NCBI RefSeq assembly: GCF_902686445.1
Contig: NC_062226.1
Coordinates: 10,760,001-10,824,000, forward strand
DNA length: 64,000 bases
Origin: Sciurus carolinensis
Taxonomy: Eukaryota > Chordata > Mammalia > Rodentia > Sciuridae
Direction of reading: 5' to 3'
In this document: positions 11,165 through 24,734 of the stretch, in pieces
Position numbering within the stretch: the first letter of the stretch is position 1
How the letters are laid out: each line of letters begins with the position of its first letter
The notes under the pieces: model-generated
The model's database searches: none
The model's input: the letters and a program-made list of their open reading frames with translations, nothing else
What the model was told of the DNA's origin: nothing
Made by a program: the position numbers and the translations under genes

Positions 11165-14100
11165 GTAAGTTGTATATGAAATGAACCCAGAATTCATAGG
11201 GAAAGCTCAAGCTGATGCAGTTCCAGAATGTCTTAAATGTATTAGGGCTTTTCTGTGAAATAGTAACTTACCTGTTGAATCCAGAGAACACTTTTTTTGG
11301 TGGCAACAGGAGAATTTGGTTTGATTGAAAGCTGCCTTGTGCAACTTGACAGTTCGTCAGAGTAAAAGGACTTCTATACCATGTGGTATCTTGGAACGTT
11401 TAAATCTTTTCTGGTTCTGTTGTTGTGCATGATTTATCTCAGGCAACCTCAGGTACACATTAACCTCTGTATGTTGCAGCAAAATATGCAAAATAAAAGA
11501 AAACATAGGTGACATTGGATTATTTCCTTTGCCTTTATTTTTCAGCCCTCTGAAGAGACTTTTTCCCCCATAGTTGCAAAAGATTGAGTGTTAGATTTTA
11601 GAAAACTTTTTCAATTATGTAATTTTCAAATTTCAGTGGTTTTTCATATCACCTTGCCTTTTGCCTTTGTAATGAGATATCATCAGCCAATTCCGAGTAT
11701 ATACATTTTTCAGCCTTAAATTCTCTTTATATCTTTCTATCAAAATCTGTAGGCTGTAAGAAATAAAAGTTCTATAAATGGAGATGACTGTTTAGTGAGA
11801 CTTTATCTAATCAGTTGCTACACAATACTCTCTCAAAATTGATATTTACCTTTCAATTTTCAAATTCTGCTCACAATGTTTGTTGATGGTGTCTAACATC
11901 CCCTGGCACTAGATAAATAAAGCCTATTATTTTCTTTTCAACCTTTGCATCTATTATTCTCATACAAGAGCTAATAAGCAGAAGGTTAGGTATATTACCA
12001 AACTATGATCCTGTTCATCAGAAGAAGCTAGGAATCTTGATTAACACGCCTTGTTAACTGATGATTTCAGTTCCATACTGGTAGTGCTAGAATAATTTGT
12101 ATAAACCAAGCAGTACAGATTCCTTATTTTAGCACTAAGACTTACAAAGGCTTCTTTTAGCAGCCTTTAATTTTGTACTTATGTATGTGACATAGCCTGT
12201 GGCTGTGATAGCTACTGTGAATCTGCAGTTGTTTGGGGATGAAAGGAGGAGGCAGCTGGAAACTCGGTAGCTACATCTAGCTGTCTACCTAGAGAAGGCC
12301 TTGATTTCAAGTTTATCTAAACAAGCTCGACTAATCCCAACTATCTGGGGGGATCCACTGTCAAAACAAGCAGCGTGGCCCTGAGGCAAACACAGCTATA
12401 CAGAAATGAAGGCTGGGGCTTCCAATACTCTGATGACTGCATACTGGAGGCTTTTTTCCCCCCTGAAAGAGGGTAAGAGAGGTAGAATTTGCATAATGCC
12501 TTTTCATTGGAAACTTTTGGAAAGCTGACAGACCTCCAGCTTATAGATCTGTAGCCACAATACAGAGTCTATAGGAGAATCCTTGAATGACCTAACCATA
12601 TTGAAAGAAAATATAAAAGCGTCCAAGTATAGCCAAGTGAGAGAGGAAAAGAGGCCGATGCATTGTCTAACATCTGCTGTACTTCTCGTTAGTTTTGTTC
12701 TTTGCTATTCTGTGTGGACTTTGGAGAAGCCTAAGACAGCCTAACATGAATCCTATAATCTTCCTTCTGAATATTTATGTAGTGTGCCAGCTTCTAAGCT
12801 GTCCTTTGCGTTTTCCTACTTCCCCCTCATTTTCATGCTCTCAAATGAGGCCAACATTTCAAAAGCTAAATAAATGTTTGTGAATGTTTATAAAAGATTT
12901 GCATAAATTTGTCCTTGTCTGACAAAGATCACTTTTTTCTTATGCCAGTTCTGAAAAAAAATTTTTTTAAGGTTTTGGTGCTTGTCTTGACAACAAAGTC
13001 CTGCATCCCAGAACAATGATTGCTGATTAAGTGGGTATGCAATTGTGACTGAATAGGCTTTCAAGATACTGGCTAAAAAACCCATCATCTGAAGGCTGAA
13101 TTATAGAATTTAGAAAATGTTATCAAAAGTACACGTTTAAATCAATTTTTCCATACCATATCATTAGGTAAGACAAAGAGTTCTCACAAGTTAATAGAAA
13201 AGTATAACCACCTATGGTTTAAAAAATTCTCCATATAAATTTTAATAATTGGAATGTTTCAATAACTCAGAATATCACCTTTCTTTCCTACATTTGAATA
13301 TATTTAAAAATAATCTTTAGACTGTTAGGTAGTTTTTGGAAACCATGAGTCTCCCAGTGGTACATGTTAATATGGTTACTGGGGTAGTGATGGGAGGGAA
13401 TTACTAGACAGTCCTTTAAGACATCTGAATGCTCAATCATACCTTGAGAAAATCCAAACTATATGAAATATGTGTCAGGACATAATTATAGGACTTATAT
13501 ACACAGAGCACCCAGACACTTGTGCCACCGATGTGTTTGCTGACTTCATTTATCTTTTAAAATTAGAATGGATTTTGTGGGGTGGCAGGGGAAGTTGTGG
13601 GTAGAGGTGCTAATTTAGTTCAGGGATATTGAAAGATTGGCAGGAGAGAGAGGTAACAGCCAGTTCTGTTAGTCCTTTAGTTGTATTGGTTTAGAGGTTT
13701 AAGTTGTCATTAAGGCACAAACTAGAGCCACTTCTCTGACACAGTTTTTATCACATCTGCTAGGCTTGTGTCCCAAGAGGAGACGTGGAGAGCAGTGAAT
13801 TCAGCACGGGCCCATTATCGACTGCTTTTTCGTGTGTTGTAAAAGGAGTGAGACCTCAGGGAGGCTTGGAGCCTCCTCCCGTGTAATGTCCAAGTCAGAT
13901 TTGAAGGACTGGTGGCAGGAAAGCTTTGGCCTTGGGGTGTGAATTCTAAGAAATAGAGGCACAATTAAGTTTAAAAAATTCAAGGACTTTGAGCTTGATA
14001 ATGAAAGATTTTTTTTTTTCCTAGACTAATGTGAACAGAAAAGATGCCCATCTGTGCACATTTTTGTGTGCATTTAAAATATTTAAAAGCTGACAGCTTT

Positions 14101-17100
14101 TAATATGCTTACAAAATAGTATTTCTATCAGTGCTCTTTTTTCTTTTTTTCTTTTTTTGATAGTATCTTCCTGAGGGCAAGTTGCTTCTTCAGTGAAGCC
14201 ATGTTTGCAGTTTTACTGTTGGGACCCTATCCCTTTGGTATGTGCCGACTTGTAGGCTCTCTTCCCCCTGCTTTTAAGAAATATTGAAAACATGCATGGT
14301 CAGATAACAGGAATTAAAATGATAAAGGAAATGAACAATTAAATATTTTTGAGCAATATTAGTAGATCTGAGGAATTAAATTACTGATGCCACCAAATAA
14401 TAATTGTAAGGGGTGGTAACCAAATCAGTAGTTCATTTGTAAGTTTTTGAAACAACATTAAGAATTTTTTTGGCCTTTAACACTTTGTAAATATAGTTCT
14501 CACTTTCAACCCCTTTCCTGTAAGGTTTAAGGTTAATAAAAGGAAATCTTGGAATAGAGGATGTTATATAATATTGTGATTAGGGAACAATTTTATTTTA
14601 GGTAGTTTTTGGAAGAAAGGGAAGATGCAAAAGGATAATTTTGTTAAAAAGGCTTTTTTATAAGATGCTATGTTTTTACTTTGGACTTCAGATGGTCATG
14701 AGATTGATATGTAAAAGTAGTTCTAAGGACAGTTCTTCTGCTGTTGTAAGCCTTCCTTTTCTGCCCTTAATGTCCTTGACAATTTAGATATAAATCTTAT
14801 TTGATGCATGTTTATAGAACATGATGATTTTCTTTATTTCATAGTAATTTTATCTTTGAATTACAACATGTATTCTGAATAATAGGTAATATACAAATTA
14901 CTATAATTATATACACACATGACTCAAAATCAACTAAACTTTATAAAAAGTAAACTAGTAGTAAATATTGAATATTCCTACCAAAGAAAGGAAGCAGTCT
15001 GTACCATTTGAGCCACATTGTTAGAAATTTGACCCGACTTTTATGTTTGGTGTTGAAAGGCCTTTCTGAAAAATTCTTTATTCAAAGCTTCTTTTTCTCA
15101 CTGAAAAAAATAAAAAATTGTTTTTAGCTATAGTATGGATCTTGGATTTAATTTGACACTTACAGTGAAGGTGAAAAATTGTATTTCCTGTTTTCACATT
15201 TAGGAAACTTCTGATCAACATTCTTGAACTTGATGCTAATTAAGCTTCCAAGAGCTTCTGCTTTACCCTTCTTAACCATTTAAAACCTTTGTTTGCTTTC
15301 CCTTGGAGTCCCAGGTTTTAACTTAAAATAGTTTAAAGTAGAAATTTTGTTAGCTTTTTTATGTTTGGATTTTGTGTGTGTTCTGTTTTTAACTTTCAAC
15401 TTGAGTTTTAAGATCATCAATCAAAGGTTTTTCTTTCAAGTCAGTGGCAGTGCTCTCAATTGCGGGACTTATAGGGTCAGCATTTCACTCATGCTATTAA
15501 AAAAAAACTTAAACATAGAAAGAGAGTATTTTAGGAATTTGAGCTCCATGGATCTTTTCATCACATACCTATATTTTGAAATGAACAAATAAATTAAATA
15601 AGAAACCCAGGAAATGTTCTCCCACAGTTTCCCACCTCTCCCTCCTTCACTTTCTTTTTTTTGGGTAAAGGTAAATTATCAATTGCTCTCTCAGCTTTCA
15701 GCAAGCCACAAGAGGCTAATTGTGGCTTTATCTATTTCAAAATACCTTCACTTATTTATGCTTTTCATTTAAATGTTTTCCTGCACACATTTTTTTTCCC
15801 CTTTTGAACTATAAGAATGTGCCTCATCTCCCCACATTCTACATCTCCAGTGGACATTATGATCAGCTTTGTGCTTTTATCTTTCAGATGGCATTTATTT
15901 GTGGGTTATGTATGTCTGTGTCTGACTCATTTGTTTTCATTTGCCACATAATACTAAGTTTTGTTTGTAGGTTTTAATGAAGCAATGAAAACAAAATATT
16001 GGTCTTTTGAAACAATAGCTATTACAAAATTGCCTATACTCCCTTACCTTGTACCCCAAACTCAGGGTGAATTGGTAAAATCTAATGATTAATAATCCCA
16101 GTTAACTTCATTGAACTTAGTCTTCAAGATAGGATCCTATAATGGATAATATTATAAATTTAAACCTTTACCAGGTTTTTAAGAGATTGGCTCAGTGCCA
16201 CAACACATCTACATTTCCCACATTGGAGCAAATTCCCTTGATGAACTTTCTGACCAGATGAGAATTTGAGTTGGGTGAAATAAATCAGGTGTAGATGGGG
16301 ATGAACCTTGGTTCATTTCTGAATTTCATTTGCAAGTGTGTCCAGTGTTAGTTGTTTTATTTTCATATTTTGGTTCATACTTGGCTTGGGGTCTCCTTGT
16401 GGGTAGAGCTTTGTGGACATTGTTGGTTTTCTGCTACACATTGCAATCTGCCATTTAATATATGCTCAACTGAAAGGTTTGTGTAACTGCCTTCCCACCA
16501 TAGTTCCTCCCTGCCCCCTCTGCTCCTGTTTCTTCTCACATAAAGTATCATACATTTTGTTAGGAAGAAAAGCCCTTTTGGAAATTGCCTATTTCATAAA
16601 TTGTCTGGTGACACAAAGGGGTTGAATGCTGTATTCTTGTCTCATTTATTTTGAAAACTTTGCTACTGAACTCACCTTAATCAATGAGCTCAGTGTTGTC
16701 TCCAATAAGTTATGTGTTGGATATATTGATTGGGAGGGATTTTAGAAAACCCATCTGGGGTTTATAATGTCAGCAGTGTTTTGATTATGAAAAGAGTTGG
16801 AACCTGGGGACATGGAACCAGGTGGCGAATGTCCTAAAGCCCGTGGTGACATGGTGGACTGGTTCCCCCCTGGGATCTAGTTCATGCCCTGCACTTTAAC
16901 TGTGGTGATTGGCTACTATAGATTCACTTTTTTGCTCATTAAAATGTTAAAAAATCAAACTGTACATAAAAAGATTTGTGAAAATATAAACTTGGGAATT
17001 GATCTGGAGAGCTGGCACACAATCCTCCTCACCCCTTGACTTCCCAATGAGGTCATTTACATTTCATCAGCTGCGCTGCATCTCGAGATCCGATTTATGT

Positions 17101-17445
17101 GGCAGTAGTTGAAGTTGTACTGAGGCTGGTTGTCTGAAAGAGCTTGTTTTGTGGGGGAGAACAGAAAAATTGCCTTCTATGGAAAAAGTTTCCTAGCCAA
17201 AGATACCGGTTCTAGAGAGAAAAAGGGGTTGGTAACTGGTTTAATGACTGTTTTCCCAGTAAAGTTTGTATTGAAAGACTCTGGCACGCTCTGCCATAAC
17301 TAGAATGTTGAAAATACATTTAAATCAGGGGTTAAAAACCCCTCCCTTGGAGAGTGGTCTTTTCATATTTGAATAATTGTGTTTTTCTTGTGACAAAGAA
17401 GATAAGGTAATTGAATATTTATATATAAGGAAAGCATTGGTATTA
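11165..17445. other. Repeat-poor intronic DNA
   Basis: Six kilobases with almost no recognisable repeat except short T-runs and possibly a decayed L2 end near 11885-11935. No exon was found. The low repeat load could reflect constraint in parts, but that is inference. Confidence 0.45.
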
Positions 17446-17457
17446 AGAAAAGTGGTT

Positions 17458-17481
17458 ACTAAACAAACAAACAAACAAACA
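17458..17481. repeat. (AAAC)n tract flanked by a 10-bp direct repeat
   Basis: About five AAAC units after 'act'. The same 10 bases, aaaagtggtt, occur at 17448-17457 and 17482-17491, as expected of a target-site duplication around a retroposon tail. Confidence 0.85.
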
Positions 17482-17569
17482 AAAAGTGGTTTATTTTAGC
17501 AGTTTTTATTTACAGAGAACATGCTTGTTTCACAGCCCTAATCTTGTCCTCCACTTCCCAAACTGAGAG

Positions 17570-17640
17570 GTAGATACTTCACTTCTGATTGATATCATAT
17601 GTGAATATGCCTAGCACCGAGTAGATGCTCATTTTTGTTT
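17570..17640 (+). repeat. Possible L2 3' end, sense
   Basis: 'gcctagcaccgagtagatgc' followed by 'tcatttttg' resembles the terminal bases of L2. Short and diverged. Confidence 0.4.
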
Positions 17641-20041
17641 TCCTGTGACAGCACACCATCAACTAGTTTGACTTAAATTGGAATATAAAGTTCTCCCAAT
17701 ATCACAAACATGAAGAAACATATTGTAAAGTACAAACATGTGTCTACATTTGCCTGTATTTCCTTTCCCTTCCACTCCCTCTGTCCCGTTGCTTAATTAG
17801 ATTTATCACTATTTTCTTGGGTAAAAAGGAAGATTTGTGTGAGGTGGGTTACACTTAGCCTGTTTGGTATTTTGTTATTTGTTAATAGTATTATCTGCCA
17901 GAGAAGTTTAAGATTGGTTATTACTCTTGACATTAGAAAGTGGTAAGCAGTTGCTGTATTGTAGTGAGTAATAAATTGGGCAAATTAGATTTTTTGACTG
18001 CTGTAGAGCATGATGCTTTCTCATAGCCATGGGGGTTCTTTTTTAAAAAAAAATCTTTTGAGGCCTTTTGCCAGCACAACTCCAGCACAGAGTACAGAAA
18101 TGCTTTATGCACCTGAAACTTTTGAGGAGTAAAAGATACCTGTCTTTGTAGCTGATGTTGGCAGTGAGTGAGCACTTAGTACTGAGTTTTAAAGAATATT
18201 GAAGATAAGAGATACTTTGGCGTGCTATTTGAAAGTTGGAGTTGATTTTTTTGCATAAGTCATAAGAGTTTTGTGTTTGTGATTTATAGTCTATTTTATA
18301 ATTACCCCAAACTAGAGACCATAAAGTGACTGTTTTATATGATCTCTTTTCTAATACTTGCCTGATATTGACATGACACAGTGAGAGATTGCTCTTGATG
18401 TGATTCTGTGAGGCTAACTATTGTATTTAAACAACTGTTTTAAAAGCAGTATGTATGGGCCTCTGAATGCCACATTATAAAATTAATTTTTTATTAGTAA
18501 TGCCTCTTAGAATGTGCTGAGGTATTCTTATCTACTCTTTTTCGTTTTTGTGTTTCCTATTCATTACTCTTTCATGGCATGCCTTAACAGTGCTGTGATA
18601 CACATAGTACCAGTTCAAGATGATATTAAAAAATAGGATATGCTCAATTGAATTATGTAGGCGGAACATGCTCTGGCAGAGCAAGTCAATGTGCTTTCTG
18701 CTTCATTGAGTGGGTTATTAGATTGATGTGGTTTATTTCTTAAATGATAGAACTGGTTTTAAAAATAAATGAAGCGAGAAGCATCAATTCAGTTAGCATT
18801 GATAATTCATTATTATTGGTTAGAAAAGTGCTACATTTGTAAACCGATCTTTAATTTATCACTTGGATTAGGATTTGCAGTAGGCTGGTTTGTTTTAATT
18901 TGAAACAGCTTCCCAGTGACTGAAAAATGTGTTCTTCATTTTGTCTTGAAGTTGGGATTTTAAATAGTTAAAAAGAAAATCAAATGCATGAAAGGAATAC
19001 TTTTTTTAAAATTTATAACATTGGCTTATGAACGTATGATAAGCATCAACTGTGGGCTATCCAAGCCTGCAGTTAAATTAAGTCAAGCTAAAGAAAGTCC
19101 TATGAAGAAAGTAGTAATTACGTGTATATGTGTTTACATATGTGTTTAGCTATGTGTATATATACTGCATATGTGAAAGGGGCCTGTTAGAAAAGCCCTA
19201 TGACATTGTATGCTATGACTGATGTGGAGTGTTTATTCTTGTCTTAATGTAAGAAGATTGTCTTTTATGAAAACAAGTCTTTGAGATGTCATGCTGCTTT
19301 TTGTGCTCTGTCCTGAATGTTGTCCTTGGTTTTGTGTACGTGGATATTTGTTTTAAAAAGTTTCAGTCTGGTAGTTTGCTTTGGATTTTCATAAATTATT
19401 AACAGGTAAGATATTATGATAATGGTATTTAAATAAAAAATATTGCACACATACAGTGTTTACAGTTTGATCCCAAAACTAATTTCTGCCCCAAATGGCA
19501 ACTTTATAAACTAAGTATATGAAGTTTTGAACTTTAAAAGATGTAATTGACAATGTTCAGGGACAATTATCTTCAAGTTGGCTTTCTATTCTGCTGTGAT
19601 TTGGCCTATTGATATTGGGAAGTGTTGTCTAATCCCGGCCCCTCTGTTCCTAGGTAACAGGCAAAAACAGTGCCAGCAACAGCGGCCCTGCCAGGCCAAA
19701 CCCATGTGGCTTGGTGTTATTCACTCTGATCCATATGGTCAGGCTGGAGATGGTCCCTGGAGGGGTGTTAACACTCAGCAACCCAACCGCCTCCCTCCCT
19801 TCAGAGCTTTCCTGCATGGCTCCTGCTGCTTGCCCATGTGTGATTCTTGATTAATTTTTCATTTTTAATGAAGTTTGATCATGTTTATTATTTCTCATGA
19901 TTGACTGCCTGGTACTCCTCCCATGTAATTGATAAAGCCCATATTTCTTCATCTGTCTTCTCTTTCTTTAGGGTAAAGTTGCTAGATTGTGTGCTGTGGT
20001 TAATGTTAGATTTATTGGTCCCATTAGATGTATAAATTATC
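17640..20041. other. Intronic DNA before the 50-bp exon
   Basis: Unique AT-rich sequence. A less AT-rich patch at about 19570-19850 carries NFI-like half sites (tgccaggccaaac) and a 90-codon open frame with no recognisable domain. Nothing else was identified. Confidence 0.45.
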
Positions 20042-20058
20042 TCTCCTTCTCTCCACAG

Positions 20059-20108
20059 GAAGTTCTACAGACTTTGACCAAGTTTTGTTTCCCCTTCTAT
20101 GTGGACAG
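20059..20108 (+). CDS. DENND1A: DENND1A internal exon (uDENN part, 50 bp)
   Basis: This exon encodes EVLQTLTKFCFPFYVD plus the first two bases of a serine codon completed in the next exon. That matches the N-terminal uDENN region of DENND1A (connecdenn 1), about residues 45-60 by recall. The paralogue DENND1B differs here (ILQSVPKFCFPFDVE). The acceptor is a pyrimidine-rich tract ending in ccacag. The donor reads CAG|gtagtg, weaker than consensus at +4 to +6. The exon starts in phase 0 and ends after two bases, so skipping it would shift the frame. Known role of the family: a guanine-nucleotide exchange factor for Rab35 acting on clathrin-coated vesicles and endosomes; the DENN module binds the Rab. 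The preceding exon (expected to end ...PEDYSDQ) was not found upstream in the window. Confidence 0.95.
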
Positions 20109-20119
20109 GTAGTGTCAGA

Positions 20120-22780
20120 TTTTCAAACTTTATTAGAAAAAAAGTGTCAATAAACCTGTTATAGAAAATAAAAACCATACCATTCTTAACATTCTGTCTG
20201 TTTAACCATCATTTTAAACACCAAAGTTCCAAGGAGAGTTGTATTATTCTCCTTTCCTGGGGATTTTATTGACACTATCAAAAAGTTTAAAGCTTAGAGC
20301 TTTGTATTGTTTAGTTTGTGAGATGTATTTTATATTGCATTTTATATTGGTTATTAGACTTAAACCATGATTAAGAATGGTTGGTATTTAATCCAGTGCT
20401 GTTTGATTTTTATTTAAACATGAATATATTTGGCTTAAATAATATTACACAACTCCATGACCTTATGAGTATTGTATAGATTGTGTTTTTCCTAGACTTC
20501 AACTTATAATTTAAATCAACATAGGCCTATCTTGTTTAAAGGTATTCAGCTAATTAAAAGGCATGTTGCTAAATAGTGTTTTACATTTTGTTTTTGTGAC
20601 TAAGAATGGTAATATCTCTGGGGAAATCAGCATTTTCTATAGGTTTATAGACTACACAACATCTAAACATTTCCTTAGTATTTACATTATGATAAACTGT
20701 TTCTTAGAGAGGTACAAGTGTAAGAACACTAAGGTAACTAAAATAATCTGAGGGTTTTATTTTTGTTGTTGTTTTTTAAATAAGCCACTGTTTAATGGTA
20801 ACAATTTTAGAAAAACTTTTTCTTCTACTTTATAAAAACTAATTTACTAATTATATTAATATAGCAACAACAAAATGATCTTTATCTTTCTTTTTTTTCA
20901 GGAAATGTCCCTGTGTTTTTCTCTAGAGTTGAAGCATTCTTTTTTGCAGTCATTCATTTGTCCACTTGATTTCTATCTCTCCTCAATCTTCTCTTAGGAA
21001 AATTGAATTATGAAATTATGCATAATATTTTTAAAATTCCACTTTTAGTGACAGAGAAGTTGAGGGAAATAACCATTTTAATTAATTCCATAATATATTC
21101 CAAAAATGCTATAAAATGTACCCATCTTCAGGAAGGTTCTATTGTGTATTTCAGTGTACCCAAGCAAGGCAGGATCTGAAGGATTTTAGTGATTTAGAGT
21201 ACATGCGGATAGTGTGCTGCTTGTTTTTGTTTTTGGGTTTTTTGGTCCTGTTTTTTGTTTTTTGTTTTGTTTTCCTCTGTAAACCTAAAAGTGGTGTGAG
21301 ATGGGAATTGGTGGCCAAAGGAGTTTTAAAAAGTTCTAAAAAGCAACTCTGGAATGTTGCCAGCCACTTAATCACTGCTCTCCCTGGCTCTAACATGTTA
21401 TTTTTTAAGCTAATCAACTATTGTAGTATTTCCAGACTCAGATCTTTTTAAACCCTGGTACCAGGGATGTTTTAGTAGCAGATTGATGCTCAAAACAGAG
21501 TACCCTTAATTTTAAGAGGTTCAGTCTTTGTAATGAGAGTCCTCTTGTTTCTTCTTTATCCTAGTTCTTCTAAAAATAGCAAGGAAGTAGAGTTTTGTTT
21601 AGAGATATTTAATGCAAACTTCACATTTATATGTATGAATTAGTGATGCATGAAATCTCCCCGAGTCACTTACAAAATGTATTACAAATTATGGAAAGGA
21701 CATATTTATACAAAGTAATAAAACTGAAATGTTTTTAAATGTAGTTAGATGTTTAACAAAGGAAAATTAAGAACACATTTTTAATGTGATTTCTTGTTAG
21801 AGTAGTGATCTGTTTTGGCTGGGTGTTTTGGCTTTGTAAATAATATTGGAAGAAATGCACAATGAGATTGTCTCTTCCCAGACCCCAACACATACCACAC
21901 ACTTCTGTTTCTCTTGCTTTCCCTACATGCGTACCTCTCTACTCACCTACCTCTCTGGATGACTACATTCTGACATGGAAGAGAAAGCAGTTTGTTCAGT
22001 GATAATTCTAAATCTTTTTTTTTATTACCAGTAATGTTGGGAACATTTTCATTGTCATTGGAAACATTTTTCCTCTAAAATGAATTTATTTAAGTTACCC
22101 TCCCCTAATCACGTTCCTCACGTGTTTTTGATAGAATGACTTTGGAGACAGAGAAGTCCTTTTATGAATATATTTTATCCTTGCCATGTACTACTGTATT
22201 CTTCTTACATTGTATTATATTACATGCCCTATAGGTATTGGTAACTTCTGTGATACCAAAAACAAATAAGCAAACAAACAAAAACCCCACTCACTCTATT
22301 TTGTGGACTGTATTTGATCTTTTCTGTTTCCCTACCTCTAACTTTGGCCTACGTTAATGCAGAAGAGAGAATTATAATTAAGTTCATTTACAAGACATGC
22401 AAAGGATTTAATGTTACCATTTTTTTTATTAGTTTGCAGTTAGCACTGTCAAATGGATATGCCCAGATTCTTAAACCCACAAAACTCCCCAGGTGTATTT
22501 ATGATATTGCTGGACTTAGAAAACATACCAGCATGGGAGATGAGCAGCACCCCAGGTGATTGATTCAAAAGAGAAAGCTTCCTAATATTTTTAGTATCTG
22601 TGCTTTTCTACCCTAAGGAACAGTAATACAACTTTCTGACATTTCTAGTCTGTATCAAGAGTGGGATTTTCACAGTCATCATCAAATCACCCGTTAACAT
22701 TGACATCTTGCTGTCTCTTGTGTTGTTTTAAGTTTTTTCTTTCTGAAACTAGGACTTATGAAAAATAACAATGCTAGTAA
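20120..22780. other. Intronic DNA after the 50-bp exon
   Basis: AT-rich unique sequence with T-rich stretches (for example about 21217-21275). No repeat family or exon recognised. Opposed open frames at 21116-21451 lack coding character. Confidence 0.45.
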
Positions 22781-22794
22781 CTGTTCAAAAGAAG

Positions 22795-22915
22795 GTGCTT
22801 TCTCTTGTATTATCTCATTTTATCATCTACCATAAGAGGTAAGAACAAGTACCATTATCTTCATTTGAAACAGTCTAAGTTGTGTGGAAATTGTGATGAA
22901 CCCAAGGTTGGTTTA
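22795..22915 (-). repeat. Possible MIR fragment, antisense
   Basis: 'tattatctcattttatcatc' followed by 'accattatcttcatttgaaa' resembles the reverse MIR core. Weak. Confidence 0.4.
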
Positions 22916-23199
22916 GGCTGCCAGTCTATCCTAGATTTCTTTCCCCCAATGAGTACATTTTTCAGTAGACCACTTTGTGGGGAAGAGCAGTCACCAAGCA
23001 TAGAGGGAGGAAAAGAAGGAAATTAGCATTTGAGTTTCTAATTGATTCTAGCCCATGTGCTGTCCACTCTTGTTACTCCCTCATTTATTCTTTCCCAGCT
23101 GTTGTAAGAGAAAGGTATGTCCTTCCTCCCTCCAGAAGAGCAAAGGAAGGTTCAGGATGTGTAGCATTATGCTGGGTGATGTGCAGGATATGAAAAGTG

Positions 23200-23575
23200 T
23201 CTCAGACTTGGAGCACTGCCCTCCATGTGTTCCCAGTCTAATCTAAGAAGTGTTATAAAGGCATTTAAAACAATATTCAAAAGGATGGGGAGGTTATAGA
23301 AGACTGAAATGGTCAGAGAAAACTTGTTATGGTGGGTGAGACTCATGTTGAGTCTGCCAGGCCAGCAAGAAGTGGGTAAGTGGAAGGGGGAGCCTAACAC
23401 CCCATATGCACTGCAGAGCAAAGCAGAGGAGAAACCCTGAGTGAGCCTGGAGATGTTCAGCTAGAGCAGATGGAGCCTGCTGGGGAGAGGGTGACGTGTA
23501 CCACGATAGCTTGGGCTCTGGCCACAGGAGGCCTTGAAAATGTGTGGGAGCAGGACTGCAGGATTTTAAAGCCGA
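23200..23575 (-). repeat. L2 fragment, antisense, diverged
   Basis: 'gttcccagtctaatctaag' and later 'gaaatggtcagagaaaactt' follow the reverse L2 3' region as recalled. Boundaries are uncertain. The 64-codon open frame at 23470-23664 falls here and is not a gene. Confidence 0.5.
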
Positions 23576-23589
23576 GATTCATCTGGTTG

Positions 23590-23730
23590 GAGCACCCAAT
23601 TTTATGGAAGGGAAGCCAAGATCTGCAGAGGGGAAATGACTTGCTTATTGTCACAACTAGGTAGTTACAGGCTGGTAAAGAATAGGTACTTCTGCTCCCA
23701 GTCCAGAGTTATTTCTACCCTTCTCTGTTC
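23590..23730 (-). repeat. MIR fragment, antisense
   Basis: 'gaggggaaatgacttgctta' and 'gtcacaactaggtagttaca' resemble the reverse MIR pattern (gaggttaagtaacttgccca, then gtcacacagctagtaagtgg). Confidence 0.55.
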
Positions 23731-23953
23731 TTGAAGCTTGTAGTGGAGAAGAGTAATAAAGTATCAGTATCCAGTTCTCTGTATTGCTCTCAAAAACTTT
23801 TCATTATTATTGATGAAAGCAGTCCCTAAATAAAAGACGTGTCCCATTCCATATTGTGGTTGGTAGTTGCTTGCACTTGATAGCTGACAACCAGCCTTAG
23901 GTAGTCAGAGCACTCATCGGAAGGTGGAAAAACTATTCCTTTCCATGTTTGTG

Positions 23954-24059
23954 CTTATCCTCTTTCAGAACTCAAAGTCAGTTCCCATTCAATTGCCCTG
24001 TGACTTATCCTCTTTCAGAACTCAAAGTCAGTTCCCATTCAATTGCCCTGTGACTTATG
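23954..24059. repeat. Perfect 50-bp tandem duplication
   Basis: Copy 1 (23954-24003) and copy 2 (24004-24053) are identical, starting cttatcctctttcagaactc and ending ccctgtga. They are followed by a partial third start (cttat). There is no mismatch between copies. Confidence 0.97.
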
Positions 24060-24734
24060 CTTGTACCCACAAATGAAATGAAATCAGTGTGAAATGAAAT
24101 GACATCAAACTTTTAGGGACAGAGTCATCATTTAATAATTTCAGATGTAACCACAGATGCAAATGTGGTTCATATGCTACTTATCATTTTTTTAAATTTA
24201 TCTGTTATGTACTAGACATTGTGCTGTGTTCTTTTCTTGCACTGAAAGGTAATGCATTGACAAGGTTACATTATCACTGTACCACATAGGAGGAGCAGAG
24301 GCTTAGGTAGGTTCAATAACATGCTTGAGGTCTGGTTCCTACTGAGCAGTAGGACTGTTTTTGGAACCCTCATTTGTTTGATCTCCAATTTCATCATACT
24401 TTTTTGGTTATACCATACTGCCTCCATTAGGTCCACCACAGTATAAAGCAATCAAAAAACATTTTTTTCCAACTTCAAAAGCAATATATGTAGTTAGTGT
24501 AGAAAAGTAGAAAATTCAGATAACTGAGAAGCCCATGTGGACACAACATGATTAGCACATTTGTATCTATCTTCATGATCTTTCCTCATTCCACCTCCAT
24601 GCATTTACCCTGCTCTAATTTTCAAATGAGATCCATTCAGCTCACGTTAGTCCTTCAGTTTACCTTCAACTATGGGTACAGCTGTGTGCCCTGTGATTAT
24701 TTTGTGATTAGATAACAGCAAAGCCATTGGACCT

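Larger units (their letters stand above)
1..20058 (+). other. DENND1A: DENND1A intron (3' part)
   Basis: This is non-coding sequence upstream of the 50-bp exon, ending in the acceptor tract at about 20042-20058. No other exon of the gene was recognised. Open frames here are short, lack splice context or fall in repeats. The true intron begins before the window. Confidence 0.85.

Noticed and set aside
19578..19850. 90-codon open frame before the 50-bp exon
   Set aside because: Not in phase with the gene, no recognised domain, and proline/glutamine-rich by local composition.
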